Origin: Chryseobacterium sp. ON_d1
Lineage (GTDB): Bacteria; Bacteroidota; Bacteroidia; Flavobacteriales; Weeksellaceae
NCBI RefSeq assembly: GCF_006829085.1
Contig: NZ_BJTC01000001.1
Span: 248,001-312,000 of the forward strand
Reading direction: 5' to 3'
Length of the DNA stretch: 64,000 nucleotides
The notes beneath the pieces were generated by a model. It ran no database searches. It was not told the DNA's origin and saw nothing but the letters and a program-made list of their open reading frames with translations. How positions within the stretch are numbered: position 1 is the stretch's first letter; the number at the start of each line of letters is the position of its first letter. A program made the translations under genes and the position numbers. Below are positions 34,965 through 43,658 of this stretch, in pieces.

Positions 34965-35591
34965 TCAATACCTCGTCAAAATCTCCATCAGAAACAGGAT
35001 AGAAACCAGTTTTTTAGATGACTGATACTCAGGATTCAGCTGTTCGCGGATTTCTCCCAAAGCTTTGCTTAATTTATTACTTACCGTCTTGTTGCTGATT
35101 CCCAAAGCTTCTGCAGTTTCATTCACTGACATATTTTTTCGGATTCTCAAATCGTAGACCTGCTGTTCCGTTGAAGGAAGCTGGGAAACTACTTCATCAA
35201 TCATAGATAACAAAGCAGAAATCTCGTTTTCTTCAAGGATTTCAAAATAATCCGTGTCTGCCGTATCAATTTCATGTGGAATATCAAACTCGTCAATGCT
35301 CAATATGGGAGGGGCTTTTTTATGGCTGTTATAAAAATCAATAATACGATAGTGAAGATGGCGGAGAAGGTAGCCTTTTGCACTTTCAGAATCGTCAGTC
35401 TGTATGGTATCGGTATGCTCAAGAAGCTTCACCCACAGGTTCTGGAGGATTTCTTCAGTGATTTCTTTATCCCGGGTCCGAACAAAAACAAAGCTATATA
35501 GACTATCCCAATATCGGTCATACAGCAGCATAAATGCAGGACGGTCGCCTGATTTTATTTTCTTTAATAATGTATAGTCTGTTGGGCTCAT
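34965..35591 (-). CDS. ECF RNA polymerase sigma-70 factor (Bacteroidota expansion)
   Basis: 208 residues. Region 2 reads RPAFMLLYDRYWDSLYSFVFVRTRDKEITEEILQNLWVKL. Region 4 reads LPSTEQQVYDLRIRKNMSVNETAEALGISNKTVSNKLSKAL. This is the usual ECF layout with no N-terminal extension. It is divergent from a FecR-type anti-sigma gene, whose downstream TonB receptor carries an STN domain, so it is probably released by surface signalling and drives 35821-44996. A minus-strand TAATTTTG box lies at 35608-35601 but no TTG is well placed. Confidence 0.9.
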   Translation of the reverse strand: MSPTDYTLLKKIKSGDRPAFMLLYDRYWDSLYSFVFVRTRDKEITEEILQNLWVKLLEHTDTIQTDDSESAKGYLLRHLHYRIIDFYNSHKKAPPILSIDEFDIPHEIDTADTDYFEILEENEISALLSMIDEVVSQLPSTEQQVYDLRIRKNMSVNETAEALGISNKTVSNKLSKALGEIREQLNPEYQSSKKLVSILFLMEILTRY

Positions 35592-35820
35592 ATTCTGTTA
35601 CAAAATTACCTAAAGGAAAATTAACTTTTTGTGAACTTTGGGGATGTTAAGATTAAATATTTCTGAAAAAAGAGGCATAAATGAGATGTTAATGTTGAGT
35701 AAATGTGAAAAAGAGCGAAAATTATTAACAATTGGGTTGTAATGTGAATATAACATTAAGAATGTCCCGGGGAAGTTTTTCATTTTCACTGTCTTATAGA
35801 TAGAAGTATCTGTGAATACG

Positions 35821-36792
35821 ATGAAAGACTCTATGAAAAAACGTTTGACCTATAAAAATATTGAATCCTTTGTTTTCAGACTTTGGGAACGGGAAGTTTC
35901 GGAAGATCCGGTTTCTGAAAAAGAAAATGAACTTTTAAAACAATGGAAAATTCATGCTGAAAAAGAGCTGGATGCTGTTCATAGGAAAGCATCCAGAGAA
36001 AGGGTTTTATCCGGATTGGAATATTATTTTTCTCCAACAGATATTATTTCGGTTTCATCTGCAAAAAACTTAAAAACACATCTATTATATAAAATTGCTG
36101 CGGTTATTATTCTGCTTTTATCATTAGGTGGAATTTTCACCTATACCATGTTCATCAGGCCTGATGTGTATCTGGCCAAATCGGGAAACCGTATCGTTCA
36201 TCTTGAAGATGGATCTGTCGTTACCCTTTTACCGGGAGCTGAACTAACCGTAGCGAAATCATTTCCTGCAGACACCAGAGTGGTGGATTTAAAAGGAGAT
36301 GCCATATTCTCCGTGGCAAAATCCAAAGTTCATCCTTTCATTGTTCATGCGGATGGCTTCAGTACCAAAGTATTGGGAACAGTATTTAAAATTTCCCAAT
36401 CTGGCAAGAAAAAAGCGGTTGATCTTTATGAAGGGAAGGTGGCTGTATCTTCTCCGGGAGTTCCGGTTTCTTTCCTTACACCCAATCAGAAATGGACCAA
36501 TTTCGGGATTGCCCATACGACAGCCGTTATTTCATTGACACCAGTAAAAAAATCAATAGACAAAGTATCTGCAATATTGTCTTTAAGCTTTAATGATGTT
36601 CCTTTAAAAGAAGTAGCGGCAGTTCTGGAGAGCAGTTATAATACCAAAGTATTGTATCCTAAGGAAGCTGAAGACAAAAAGATCACGGCAGACTTTACCG
36701 GAGGAACAGTCGGTGAAAATATTGAATCACTGGCCTTCATCCTTGGACTGGAAGTACAGAAAAAAGAAAACACCTATATCCTGAAGAAATAA
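35821..36792 (+). CDS. FecR-family anti-sigma factor
   Basis: The ATG at 35821 is chosen over a GTG three codons earlier (an ATG at 35833 is also possible); 323 residues. A cytoplasmic N-terminal part of about 85 residues is followed by one transmembrane helix, IAAVIILLLSLGGIFTYTMF. The FecR domain follows (SGNRIVHLEDGSVVTLLPGAELTVAKSF, GDAIFSVAKSKVHPFIVHA, STKVLGTVFKIS). The C-terminal DUF4974 domain reads SFNDVPLKEVAAVLESSYNTKVLY. It spans the inner membrane, holds the ECF factor and contacts the receptor's STN domain. It lies 49 bases before the TonB receptor gene in one operon. Confidence 0.9.
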   Translation: MKDSMKKRLTYKNIESFVFRLWEREVSEDPVSEKENELLKQWKIHAEKELDAVHRKASRERVLSGLEYYFSPTDIISVSSAKNLKTHLLYKIAAVIILLLSLGGIFTYTMFIRPDVYLAKSGNRIVHLEDGSVVTLLPGAELTVAKSFPADTRVVDLKGDAIFSVAKSKVHPFIVHADGFSTKVLGTVFKISQSGKKKAVDLYEGKVAVSSPGVPVSFLTPNQKWTNFGIAHTTAVISLTPVKKSIDKVSAILSLSFNDVPLKEVAAVLESSYNTKVLYPKEAEDKKITADFTGGTVGENIESLAFILGLEVQKKENTYILKK

Positions 36793-36841
36793 TTTACTAT
36801 TAAAAAAATTAAATAATCATAATCAAGAGAACACTTTAAGT

Positions 36842-39800
36842 ATGAAAAGTTTGAAATGTGGGATTACCATAGCAGCCTTATTTTTTACTGTAGCCGCAGA
36901 AGCTCAGGAGCTGATTCAGAAAGTGACATTTTCTGTACCAGCCAACAGACCGTTGATTGAAGTTTTGGAAGAATTTGCAGGAAAAACGGGGATGAGACTG
37001 GCTTATTCCAAAGTAGACATTAAAGAGCTGAGGGTAAAAGGGGTGAAATGTGAAAATACTTCTGTTAATAACTGTCTGAAGGATATTACCAATGGCCTTC
37101 CGGTTGTATACCGTCTGCATGGTGATCTTATTTCGATAAAATATGAAAGTTCTAATATTTCTGTACCGGGAAACGGACGTATTTCCGGTAAAATAGTAGA
37201 TGAGGTAGGGAATCCCATTACCGGAGCTGAGGTTAGTATCGCTCAGAAAACAGCTGTAACAGATAATAACGGTGATTTTACGATAGATCTTCCCTCAGGA
37301 ATTTATAGCCTGACGATAAAAGCTACCAAATACAATACGCTGAGAGTTCAAAAATTATCGGTTATCAATAACGAAACCAATTCTGTTTCATTTGCTTTAA
37401 ACAAAGCGTCTGATAAAATTACAGACATCAAAGAAGTTGTGATTACCGCAGCCCGCAGAGCAGATACCCAGGCAGGTCTTCTTGCCCAGCAGAAGAAAGC
37501 GGCTCAGATGAGCGATGGTATCTCAGCGGAACAGATTTCCAAAGCTCCGGATAGCGATGTGGGAGGAACTCTGAAAAGGGTAACAGGAATTACTACTATT
37601 GATAATAAATATGTGGTCGTAAGATCTATGGGAGAACGCTGGAATACCGCAGCCATGGATGGAATAAACCTGCCAAGTACGGAAGCCTACAATCAGAACT
37701 TTTCATTTGATATCATTCCCACCGCTATGGTGGAAAGCGTGGTGGTAAGTAAATCCGCAACACCTGATATGAATGCCAGCTTCGCAGGAGGGTATGTGGA
37801 AGTGAGAACTAAGGATATTCCCAACGAAAATTTTACAACGGTAACAATGGGAACTTCTTATAATGACCAGTCAGCTTTCAAAGAATTTCTGACCCGTAAG
37901 CGCGGAAAGTACGATTATTTTGGGTATGATGACGGGACAAGGGATTTTCCTAAAGGGCTTGAGCCGATGAACTGGACAGATCCCAGGTTTTTTGAACAGT
38001 CCAGACAGTTTACGAATGACAATTTCAGCACCTATAAAACCAGAGGTGATATGGGATCTAATATACAGTTGGCATTAGGAAGGACCTACGCTCTTAAAAA
38101 CAATAATAAATGGGGATTTGCCGGAGCATTTGTCATCAGAAATGAACAGAATAAACTGGACATTGACCACACCGGGAGAGGAAACTGGCTGGATACAACG
38201 GGAATGCCTGATGGAAACGGACAGATTCCATTCTATAATTTCAAAAACAGCGGAGCTTCCTACAACTATAATTCTACGCTGGCAGGGATGTTGAATTTTG
38301 GATTTCAATTTGGAAAAAACAGAATCTCATTCCGTAATTCCTATACCCATATTTTTGACAATACCCTCACAAGAGTAACCGGATGGAATGAATACTCAAC
38401 TGGCAGTGGGATGGCAGCCAATGCAGAATTAGCCTATAATTACTTTTATAATGGAATTATCCCCAATAATGATCCGGCACAGATCAAAAACTTAGACAGA
38501 CCTTATACCGATAATACCAATTACCCGATTTTTCAGACCCTTTTACAAAATAAACTGGAAGGAAGCCATAAAATAGGAAATACAGAGATCAGCTGGTTTG
38601 CAGCCCGCACAGGAGTGGCTTCCGATACCAAAGATTATACCCAGTATATTACCAGGTATGATTTTATAGGAAATGAAATTCTGACTTTTCATAAAATCTA
38701 CAATTCCGGAGCAGATTTTTACAGAGGATATATTGAAAACAAAGAAACGGATTACAATTATGGCGCTTCTGTCAAGTGGGATATGGACGCAGGAAGTTTT
38801 AAAAATACCATTAAAGCCGGGTATGCCGGAGCCATAAAAAACAATACCAACCAACAGCAGAAGTTTTTTCTTCGTGTTGACGAAAACCGGGACGTTCCGA
38901 ACAGCGAGAAGAACTATTTGACGATGTATGGTTCTCTTGCTGAATGGTTTAATGGCTCCCATTATGTTCCGGGTGGTATTGGTTGGGAAACCCGAGGACT
39001 GTATAAAAATGATAAGTATGAAGGAAAAGTTAATCAGCATGCCGTCTTTGTGATGCTTGATAACCGTTGGAAAAAACTAAGGTTAGTCTGGGGACTTCGT
39101 GCAGAATATTTTAAGTATGATATGATTTCCCAGCAGCTGGATCCTTCCGATTCCAAATACATTATGAGAGCAGCTATAGATGATCAACCATGGCAATGGA
39201 TGCCTTCTGCAAATTTTACATACAGCCCTACCAATAAAATTAATCTGAGGCTTGCCTACAACAAATCTGTCATCCGTCCTCAATTCAATGAAAGAACAGG
39301 TTTGCCATACTTTGACCCTATTGCCAATGGATTGATTTATAATACAGAACTGAGCTCATCAGTCATCAATAATTATGATTTCAAGTTTGAATGGTTTCCC
39401 GGATTGGGTGAGATATTTTCAGCAGGACTGTATTACAAAAACATTGACAGACCTATTGAACGTGAAGGTCATATTTCCAGTGAAGGAAACCTTTTTCTCT
39501 ACAACGGTAATTCAAAAAATGCCAGGCTGATAGGAGTAGAGGCAGAGGTAAGAAAAAGTTTAGGCTTTATAGCAGACGGAACTTTTCTGGAAAAGCTTTT
39601 CATAAGCGGAAACTTTACGTATAACCATACCAAAGTAGTAGCATTTAAAGACCTGTATAAAACCGGTGATAATGATGAAACCTATGAAGTGAAAAGGCCC
39701 CTTTACGGACAGACTCCTTATGCTTACAACCTTGGACTTATCTATGATGGAAGCCGGTTAGGTATGAGCTTTTTATATAACGCAAAAGGAGATCAGTACA

Positions 39801-40129
39801 TCACCGTTGGGTATGCCTACAAAGGAGAGGAAATCCAGCGTCCTTATGCAGTGGCAGACGCTCAGATCTCTTATAAATTCCTTCGCAACAGAAATTTTGA
39901 AGTGAAATTTAATGTAAGAAATCTCTTCAACAGAGTGAAAGAATATTATAATAATTTCAACTCTTACCTGGCCGCAAAAGACGGAGGAGGAAGTAATGTA
40001 GGTACAGAAAGAGAAGCGTGGGACCTTCTTCCGGGAGCAACAGACAGGTATGATAAAAATATAGATAAAATTATGTTTCGGGCTTATAGCGGAAGAATGT
40101 TCAGCCTGAGTGTCAATTATACTTTTTGA
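36842..40129 (+). CDS. TonB-dependent receptor with STN signalling domain
   Basis: 1095 residues. A signal peptide (1-22, AALFFTVAAEAQ) is followed by the STN (secretin/TonB short N-terminal) domain at about 27-100 and a carboxypeptidase-regulatory-like beta domain at about 112-195 (GRISGKIVDEVGNPITGAEVSI). The plug is at about 205-330 (SKAPDSDVGGTLKRVTGITT, IIPTAMVESVVVSKSATPDM, AGGYVEVRTK), and a 22-strand barrel ends in an aromatic residue (FSLSVNYTF). It is an outer-membrane importer that also signals through the FecR-type protein upstream. There is no SusD partner. Downstream lipoproteins and an S41 peptidase suggest a peptide or protein-derived ligand, but the ligand is unknown. Confidence 0.92.
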   Translation: MKSLKCGITIAALFFTVAAEAQELIQKVTFSVPANRPLIEVLEEFAGKTGMRLAYSKVDIKELRVKGVKCENTSVNNCLKDITNGLPVVYRLHGDLISIKYESSNISVPGNGRISGKIVDEVGNPITGAEVSIAQKTAVTDNNGDFTIDLPSGIYSLTIKATKYNTLRVQKLSVINNETNSVSFALNKASDKITDIKEVVITAARRADTQAGLLAQQKKAAQMSDGISAEQISKAPDSDVGGTLKRVTGITTIDNKYVVVRSMGERWNTAAMDGINLPSTEAYNQNFSFDIIPTAMVESVVVSKSATPDMNASFAGGYVEVRTKDIPNENFTTVTMGTSYNDQSAFKEFLTRKRGKYDYFGYDDGTRDFPKGLEPMNWTDPRFFEQSRQFTNDNFSTYKTRGDMGSNIQLALGRTYALKNNNKWGFAGAFVIRNEQNKLDIDHTGRGNWLDTTGMPDGNGQIPFYNFKNSGASYNYNSTLAGMLNFGFQFGKNRISFRNSYTHIFDNTLTRVTGWNEYSTGSGMAANAELAYNYFYNGIIPNNDPAQIKNLDRPYTDNTNYPIFQTLLQNKLEGSHKIGNTEISWFAARTGVASDTKDYTQYITRYDFIGNEILTFHKIYNSGADFYRGYIENKETDYNYGASVKWDMDAGSFKNTIKAGYAGAIKNNTNQQQKFFLRVDENRDVPNSEKNYLTMYGSLAEWFNGSHYVPGGIGWETRGLYKNDKYEGKVNQHAVFVMLDNRWKKLRLVWGLRAEYFKYDMISQQLDPSDSKYIMRAAIDDQPWQWMPSANFTYSPTNKINLRLAYNKSVIRPQFNERTGLPYFDPIANGLIYNTELSSSVINNYDFKFEWFPGLGEIFSAGLYYKNIDRPIEREGHISSEGNLFLYNGNSKNARLIGVEAEVRKSLGFIADGTFLEKLFISGNFTYNHTKVVAFKDLYKTGDNDETYEVKRPLYGQTPYAYNLGLIYDGSRLGMSFLYNAKGDQYITVGYAYKGEEIQRPYAVADAQISYKFLRNRNFEVKFNVRNLFNRVKEYYNNFNSYLAAKDGGGSNVGTEREAWDLLPGATDRYDKNIDKIMFRAYSGRMFSLSVNYTF

Positions 40130-40436
40130 AAGAAGTATAGCAACAATATAGAAAGATATCTTCATTATAGAAGCGTACAGGTTTCGGGTACCTGATCAAA
40201 AACTGAAAAATACTGATGATGCGCACACCAGTACAGTTCTGAATAAACCGGACGTTAACCGCTTTTCCCAGGCATTAACGGATTTAATGGGGCTCCCGCA
40301 ATGCAGTTCCTCCTGCAGCGATGGGATGAACACCAAAAAACAAATCGAAGGAATAGAGAGGAAGATATTCCTGAATAGTAAAAAACTGATCTGGTATAAA
40401 AAACAATACGACCGGATTGTACTAAAAATTATAACA
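40130..40436. other. Intergenic leader between the TonB receptor and the beta-helix lipoprotein
   Basis: 307 bases. A 50-codon open extension (40287-40436) is in frame with the lipoprotein but does not resemble protein and precedes its lipoprotein signal, so it is treated as untranslated. I see no consensus promoter or terminator, which leaves continued transcription from the receptor possible. Confidence 0.4.
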
Positions 40437-41729
40437 ATGAAAAGACTAACTCTAATTGCAGTGGCAGCATTATCTCTTACAGCTTGTCAACACGATCAAC
40501 TGGCAGATTCATCATCTCCATTCGAAATGAAATCTACTTCTGCTGAGTACCTTACAGCTTCGGCTCTTCCGGTAACCAGCGTAAGCGGCGCTATTACTAC
40601 CAATACTACATGGAGTGGTGTAGTTGAATTAGATGGAGTTGTAACCGTAAAAGATGGTGCTACCTTAACAATCCAGCCGGGTACATTCATTAAAGCTAAG
40701 CCAAACACCAGCAATACGGCTACAGGAGTTTTGGTAATTGCTAAAACAGGAAAAATCAATGCAGCAGGTACAGAAGCTCAGCCTATTATTTTCACCAGCT
40801 ACAAATTGTTGGATGGAAACGAAGATACAACTGCTGCTCCTGGTGACTTCGGAGGGGTTATTATTTTAGGGGATGCTCCTACCAATACGCCTTTCACAAA
40901 AACAATTGAAGGATTATCCGGTCCTGATTTCTATTACGGAGGTACCAATCCTTCTCATAACGGGGGAACCTTGAAATATGTACGTATTGAATTTGCAGGA
41001 TATGATCTTTTAGCTCCGAATTCAGGAAACGAAATCAACGGTCTTACATTAGGAGGAGTAGGAAACGGAACTACTCTGGATCATATTCAGGTATCTTTCG
41101 GGAAAGATGATTCTTTTGAATTCTTCGGAGGTACTGTAAACGCTTCCAACCTTGTTTCTTTTGCAGCGGATGATGATAACTTTGATTTCGATAACGGATA
41201 TACAGGAACGATCACTTGTGCATTGGCTCTGGCAGATTACAATTCTACGCACAGTCTTAGCGGATCAAGCCCTGATTCTAACGGTATCGAGCTTGACAAC
41301 AACGCCGACGGTTCTTCTACCTCATTGCTGACCCATCCGGTGATCAACAATCTTACCATCATCGGAGCAAAAAACTCAAATAAAGGTGCTTTGTATGAAA
41401 ATGGTATCCACATCAGAAGACACGGAAGATTAACACTAAATAACGCCGTGGTTACAGGATATCCTGTAGGAATCAAAGTAGAAGGTACAGGTTCTGAACT
41501 TTCTTCAGCTTCAGCATACAACACCATTCAGATCCATGGATTTACTACTTCAGTTACGGGTACAGGAACATCAGGAATTCCTGCAGCTAATCTGTTAACA
41601 GGTACTCCTGCAGCACTGTGGGGGATGAGTCAGCCATTCTTCAACGAAGGAAGCTGGAATGTATCTCCAAGAAACTGTGGAAACTTCCAGGGAATCTGGA
41701 CAAAATACAATTTCACGATTGTAGAATAA
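40437..41729 (+). CDS. Surface lipoprotein with beta-helix-like repeats
   Basis: The ATG at 40437 begins a lipoprotein signal (MKRLTLIAVAALSLTACQHD, lipobox LTAC, Cys 17); 430 residues. The mature part has parallel-beta-helix features: VVELDGVVTVKDGATLTIQPGTFIKA, GVLVIAKTGKINAAGTEAQPIIFTS, LKYVRIEFAGYD, NGLTLGGVGNGTTLDHIQVSFGKDDSFEFFGG. Such proteins in Bacteroidota are commonly encoded next to TonB receptors and often sit on the cell surface. I do not recognise an enzymatic site. It follows the receptor by 307 bases and ends at a strong terminator (41742-41779). Confidence 0.75.
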   Translation: MKRLTLIAVAALSLTACQHDQLADSSSPFEMKSTSAEYLTASALPVTSVSGAITTNTTWSGVVELDGVVTVKDGATLTIQPGTFIKAKPNTSNTATGVLVIAKTGKINAAGTEAQPIIFTSYKLLDGNEDTTAAPGDFGGVIILGDAPTNTPFTKTIEGLSGPDFYYGGTNPSHNGGTLKYVRIEFAGYDLLAPNSGNEINGLTLGGVGNGTTLDHIQVSFGKDDSFEFFGGTVNASNLVSFAADDDNFDFDNGYTGTITCALALADYNSTHSLSGSSPDSNGIELDNNADGSSTSLLTHPVINNLTIIGAKNSNKGALYENGIHIRRHGRLTLNNAVVTGYPVGIKVEGTGSELSSASAYNTIQIHGFTTSVTGTGTSGIPAANLLTGTPAALWGMSQPFFNEGSWNVSPRNCGNFQGIWTKYNFTIVE

Positions 41730-41741
41730 CAAAAAACTTCA

Positions 41742-41779
41742 AAAAGCAGGGAACAGCATATGCTGATTCCTTGCTTTTA
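41742..41779 (+). terminator. Terminator after the beta-helix lipoprotein gene
   Basis: A 12-bp stem, AAAAGCAGGGAA/TTCCTTGCTTTT (one G-T pair), encloses an inner CAGCATATGCTG palindrome, making an extended hairpin that ends in TTTTA. The T9SS gene starts 27 bases later, so some readthrough is likely. Confidence 0.75.
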
Positions 41780-41805
41780 CTTCAAAAATCTTAATCATCA
41801 GCATT

Positions 41806-42729
41806 ATGAAAAAAATAATTTTATCATCTGTTCTGTTTTTATCTCATCTGGCTGCAGCGCAGTCTCTGGTGTGGGGAAGTTCTTTTGACACTCCTGCTGA
41901 TCTTCAGGGATGGACCTTCCATGATCTGAACAATAATGGCAACGGATGGGTGCAGGGACAAAATATCTATCACAACGGAACATCGTTAACCTATGGAACG
42001 GCAGGTGTTCTCCGCCATTCGATCAGTTTGGTTCCAACCGGAAATGCTACAGGATTTGCAACGGAAAATGACTGGATTATTTCTCCTCAGATAGATCTTA
42101 CAAATGTTTCAGGAACTGTCACTTTAGCAGCTTATATCGGAAGACAGAGAACTACCCATGTTCTTGTTGCCAGGGATCTTTTTATTTATGTAAGCACACC
42201 ACAGAAAGAAGTTCCTGCATTATCAGACTTTCAGGCAATGACCGTGGATGCCAATGGGAATGATATTCCAAGTGCCTATAAAATACAGGTAGGAGATTCT
42301 GCCAATCCATTTCCGGCAGATCTTAACGAGTTTGTAGAATCTCTTGTAGACCTTTCTGCTTTTGCAGGGAAGAAAATCTATATCGGAATGTGGGCCAACA
42401 GAAAAGCAAGCGGAAATAATATCCAGAACATTAATATTGATGAAATAGGAATTTATGCCAATTCATTTTTAGGAACTAAGGACGTAAAAACAAACAAAAC
42501 TGTAACACAAATAGCAGAAAATCCTGTAAAAGAATCTTTACAGCTGAAGCTTAATCCGGCATTAAAAGAAAATATAACCGTAGTCAGTATTTACAATGCA
42601 GCAGGGCAAAGAGTATTGGTTGCTCAGTATTCCAAAGTTATTGATATAGCTGGTCTTACATCAGGAGCGTATATCGCAGAAATTACAGACGGAAAGACTA
42701 CGGAAAGGCTGAAGTTTATTAAGAAGTAA
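41806..42729 (+). CDS. Secreted choice-of-anchor-J-type protein with T9SS sorting domain
   Basis: 307 residues. The signal peptide is MKKIILSSVLFLSHLAAAQ. The central jelly-roll domain (about 25-215) has the cleaved-adhesin/choice-of-anchor J pattern: SSFDTPADLQGWTFHDLNNNGNGW, TENDWIISPQIDLT, KIYIGMWANRK, NINIDEIGIY. The C-terminal 75 residues are a T9SS type A sorting domain (IAENPVKESLQLKLN..., VSIYNAAGQRVLVAQYSKVIDI, LTSGAYIAEITDGKTTERLKFIKK). It is exported to the surface, and binding to a carbohydrate or protein ligand is plausible. Its place in the receptor locus suggests it helps capture the receptor's substrate. Confidence 0.85.
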   Translation: MKKIILSSVLFLSHLAAAQSLVWGSSFDTPADLQGWTFHDLNNNGNGWVQGQNIYHNGTSLTYGTAGVLRHSISLVPTGNATGFATENDWIISPQIDLTNVSGTVTLAAYIGRQRTTHVLVARDLFIYVSTPQKEVPALSDFQAMTVDANGNDIPSAYKIQVGDSANPFPADLNEFVESLVDLSAFAGKKIYIGMWANRKASGNNIQNINIDEIGIYANSFLGTKDVKTNKTVTQIAENPVKESLQLKLNPALKENITVVSIYNAAGQRVLVAQYSKVIDIAGLTSGAYIAEITDGKTTERLKFIKK

Positions 42730-42847
42730 TCATTCTATCCCCCTTAGAACCTGATGTTAGAAATACCATGAAATTTTAATATAAAATAATGGATAGCCTT
42801 GAAAAAGGATATCCGGAACATATCCAACTAGTTTTTTTATAATTATA

Positions 42848-42881
42848 TATTGCCCGGCTCAAGGGTTGGGCAATATTTTTT
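42848..42881 (+). terminator. Terminator after the T9SS cargo gene
   Basis: TATTGCCC/GGGCAATA forms an 8-bp stem with a 12-base loop, followed by a run of T to 42881. Confidence 0.75.
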
Positions 42882-42908
42882 AAGTTTTACAAGAATAATT
42901 GAAGAAAG

Positions 42909-43652
42909 ATGAATAAAATCTTCGCATTACTGCTATTACTCACTGTACTGTTTTCATGCACAGACAGCAATACGATGGAGCTGTATGATAAAGTACAGAA
43001 ACCGGGAGAGGTTAATATCAAAGGATTTTCCAAACCTGATGTACTTCAGCTGAGATTCAATGGACAGCCTGTAGCCATTGATGGGAAAACGTCTTATACC
43101 AACAAAATAGAAACCCAGCTTCAGTTTGTTCTTGATCAGGGAGAAACCAATAAACTCTCTGTGTATAACAATGAAACAGGAACCGAAATTGCAAAATACA
43201 ATATTACCTATGACAATATAAACGATTATAAAAACCTTTACTTTTTTAACCTTCCGGGAATTTATCTGCAGACTTACGCTGTAAAACCACAGGTGAATCT
43301 CGGGAAAGTAGGTTTTGAATTTATTTTTCCTAACCTGGGCGAATTTTCCGGAACATCCCTGGTAAATGTGAAGGGCATTTTGAAAAGAGAAAATGGAGTG
43401 GTGCTTGCCGAGTTTGATAATATCGGAAAAGATAGTTTTACAGCAGTAAAAGTCTATAGTTTCTTCAGCTCTACAGCTCCGGTATATCTCGAATTATATA
43501 AACCGGGAACTACAGAACCCTACGCAGGATCTAAGATGGTTCAGGTAAAATTAAAACAACACACGGGCGCCAATATGATTGTTCTTCAGGAAAAAATGGA
43601 AAATGGAGAATGGGTAGTAAAAGGAGATATTGACGTATCAGAATATCTGTAA
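42909..43652 (+). CDS. Lipoprotein of unknown function
   Basis: 247 residues. The lipoprotein signal is MNKIFALLLLLTVLFSCTDS, lipobox LFSC (Cys 17). The remainder is beta-rich with repeated Asn/Lys-Leu strands (VLQLRFNGQPVAIDGKTSYTNK, NNETGTEIAKYNITYD) and no cysteines. I do not recognise a family. It is directly followed (6 bases) by the S41 peptidase gene, so the two are translationally close and probably work together, perhaps as an inhibitor, a tether or a substrate-binding partner. Confidence 0.7.
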   Translation: MNKIFALLLLLTVLFSCTDSNTMELYDKVQKPGEVNIKGFSKPDVLQLRFNGQPVAIDGKTSYTNKIETQLQFVLDQGETNKLSVYNNETGTEIAKYNITYDNINDYKNLYFFNLPGIYLQTYAVKPQVNLGKVGFEFIFPNLGEFSGTSLVNVKGILKRENGVVLAEFDNIGKDSFTAVKVYSFFSSTAPVYLELYKPGTTEPYAGSKMVQVKLKQHTGANMIVLQEKMENGEWVVKGDIDVSEYL

Positions 43653-43658
43653 TCACCT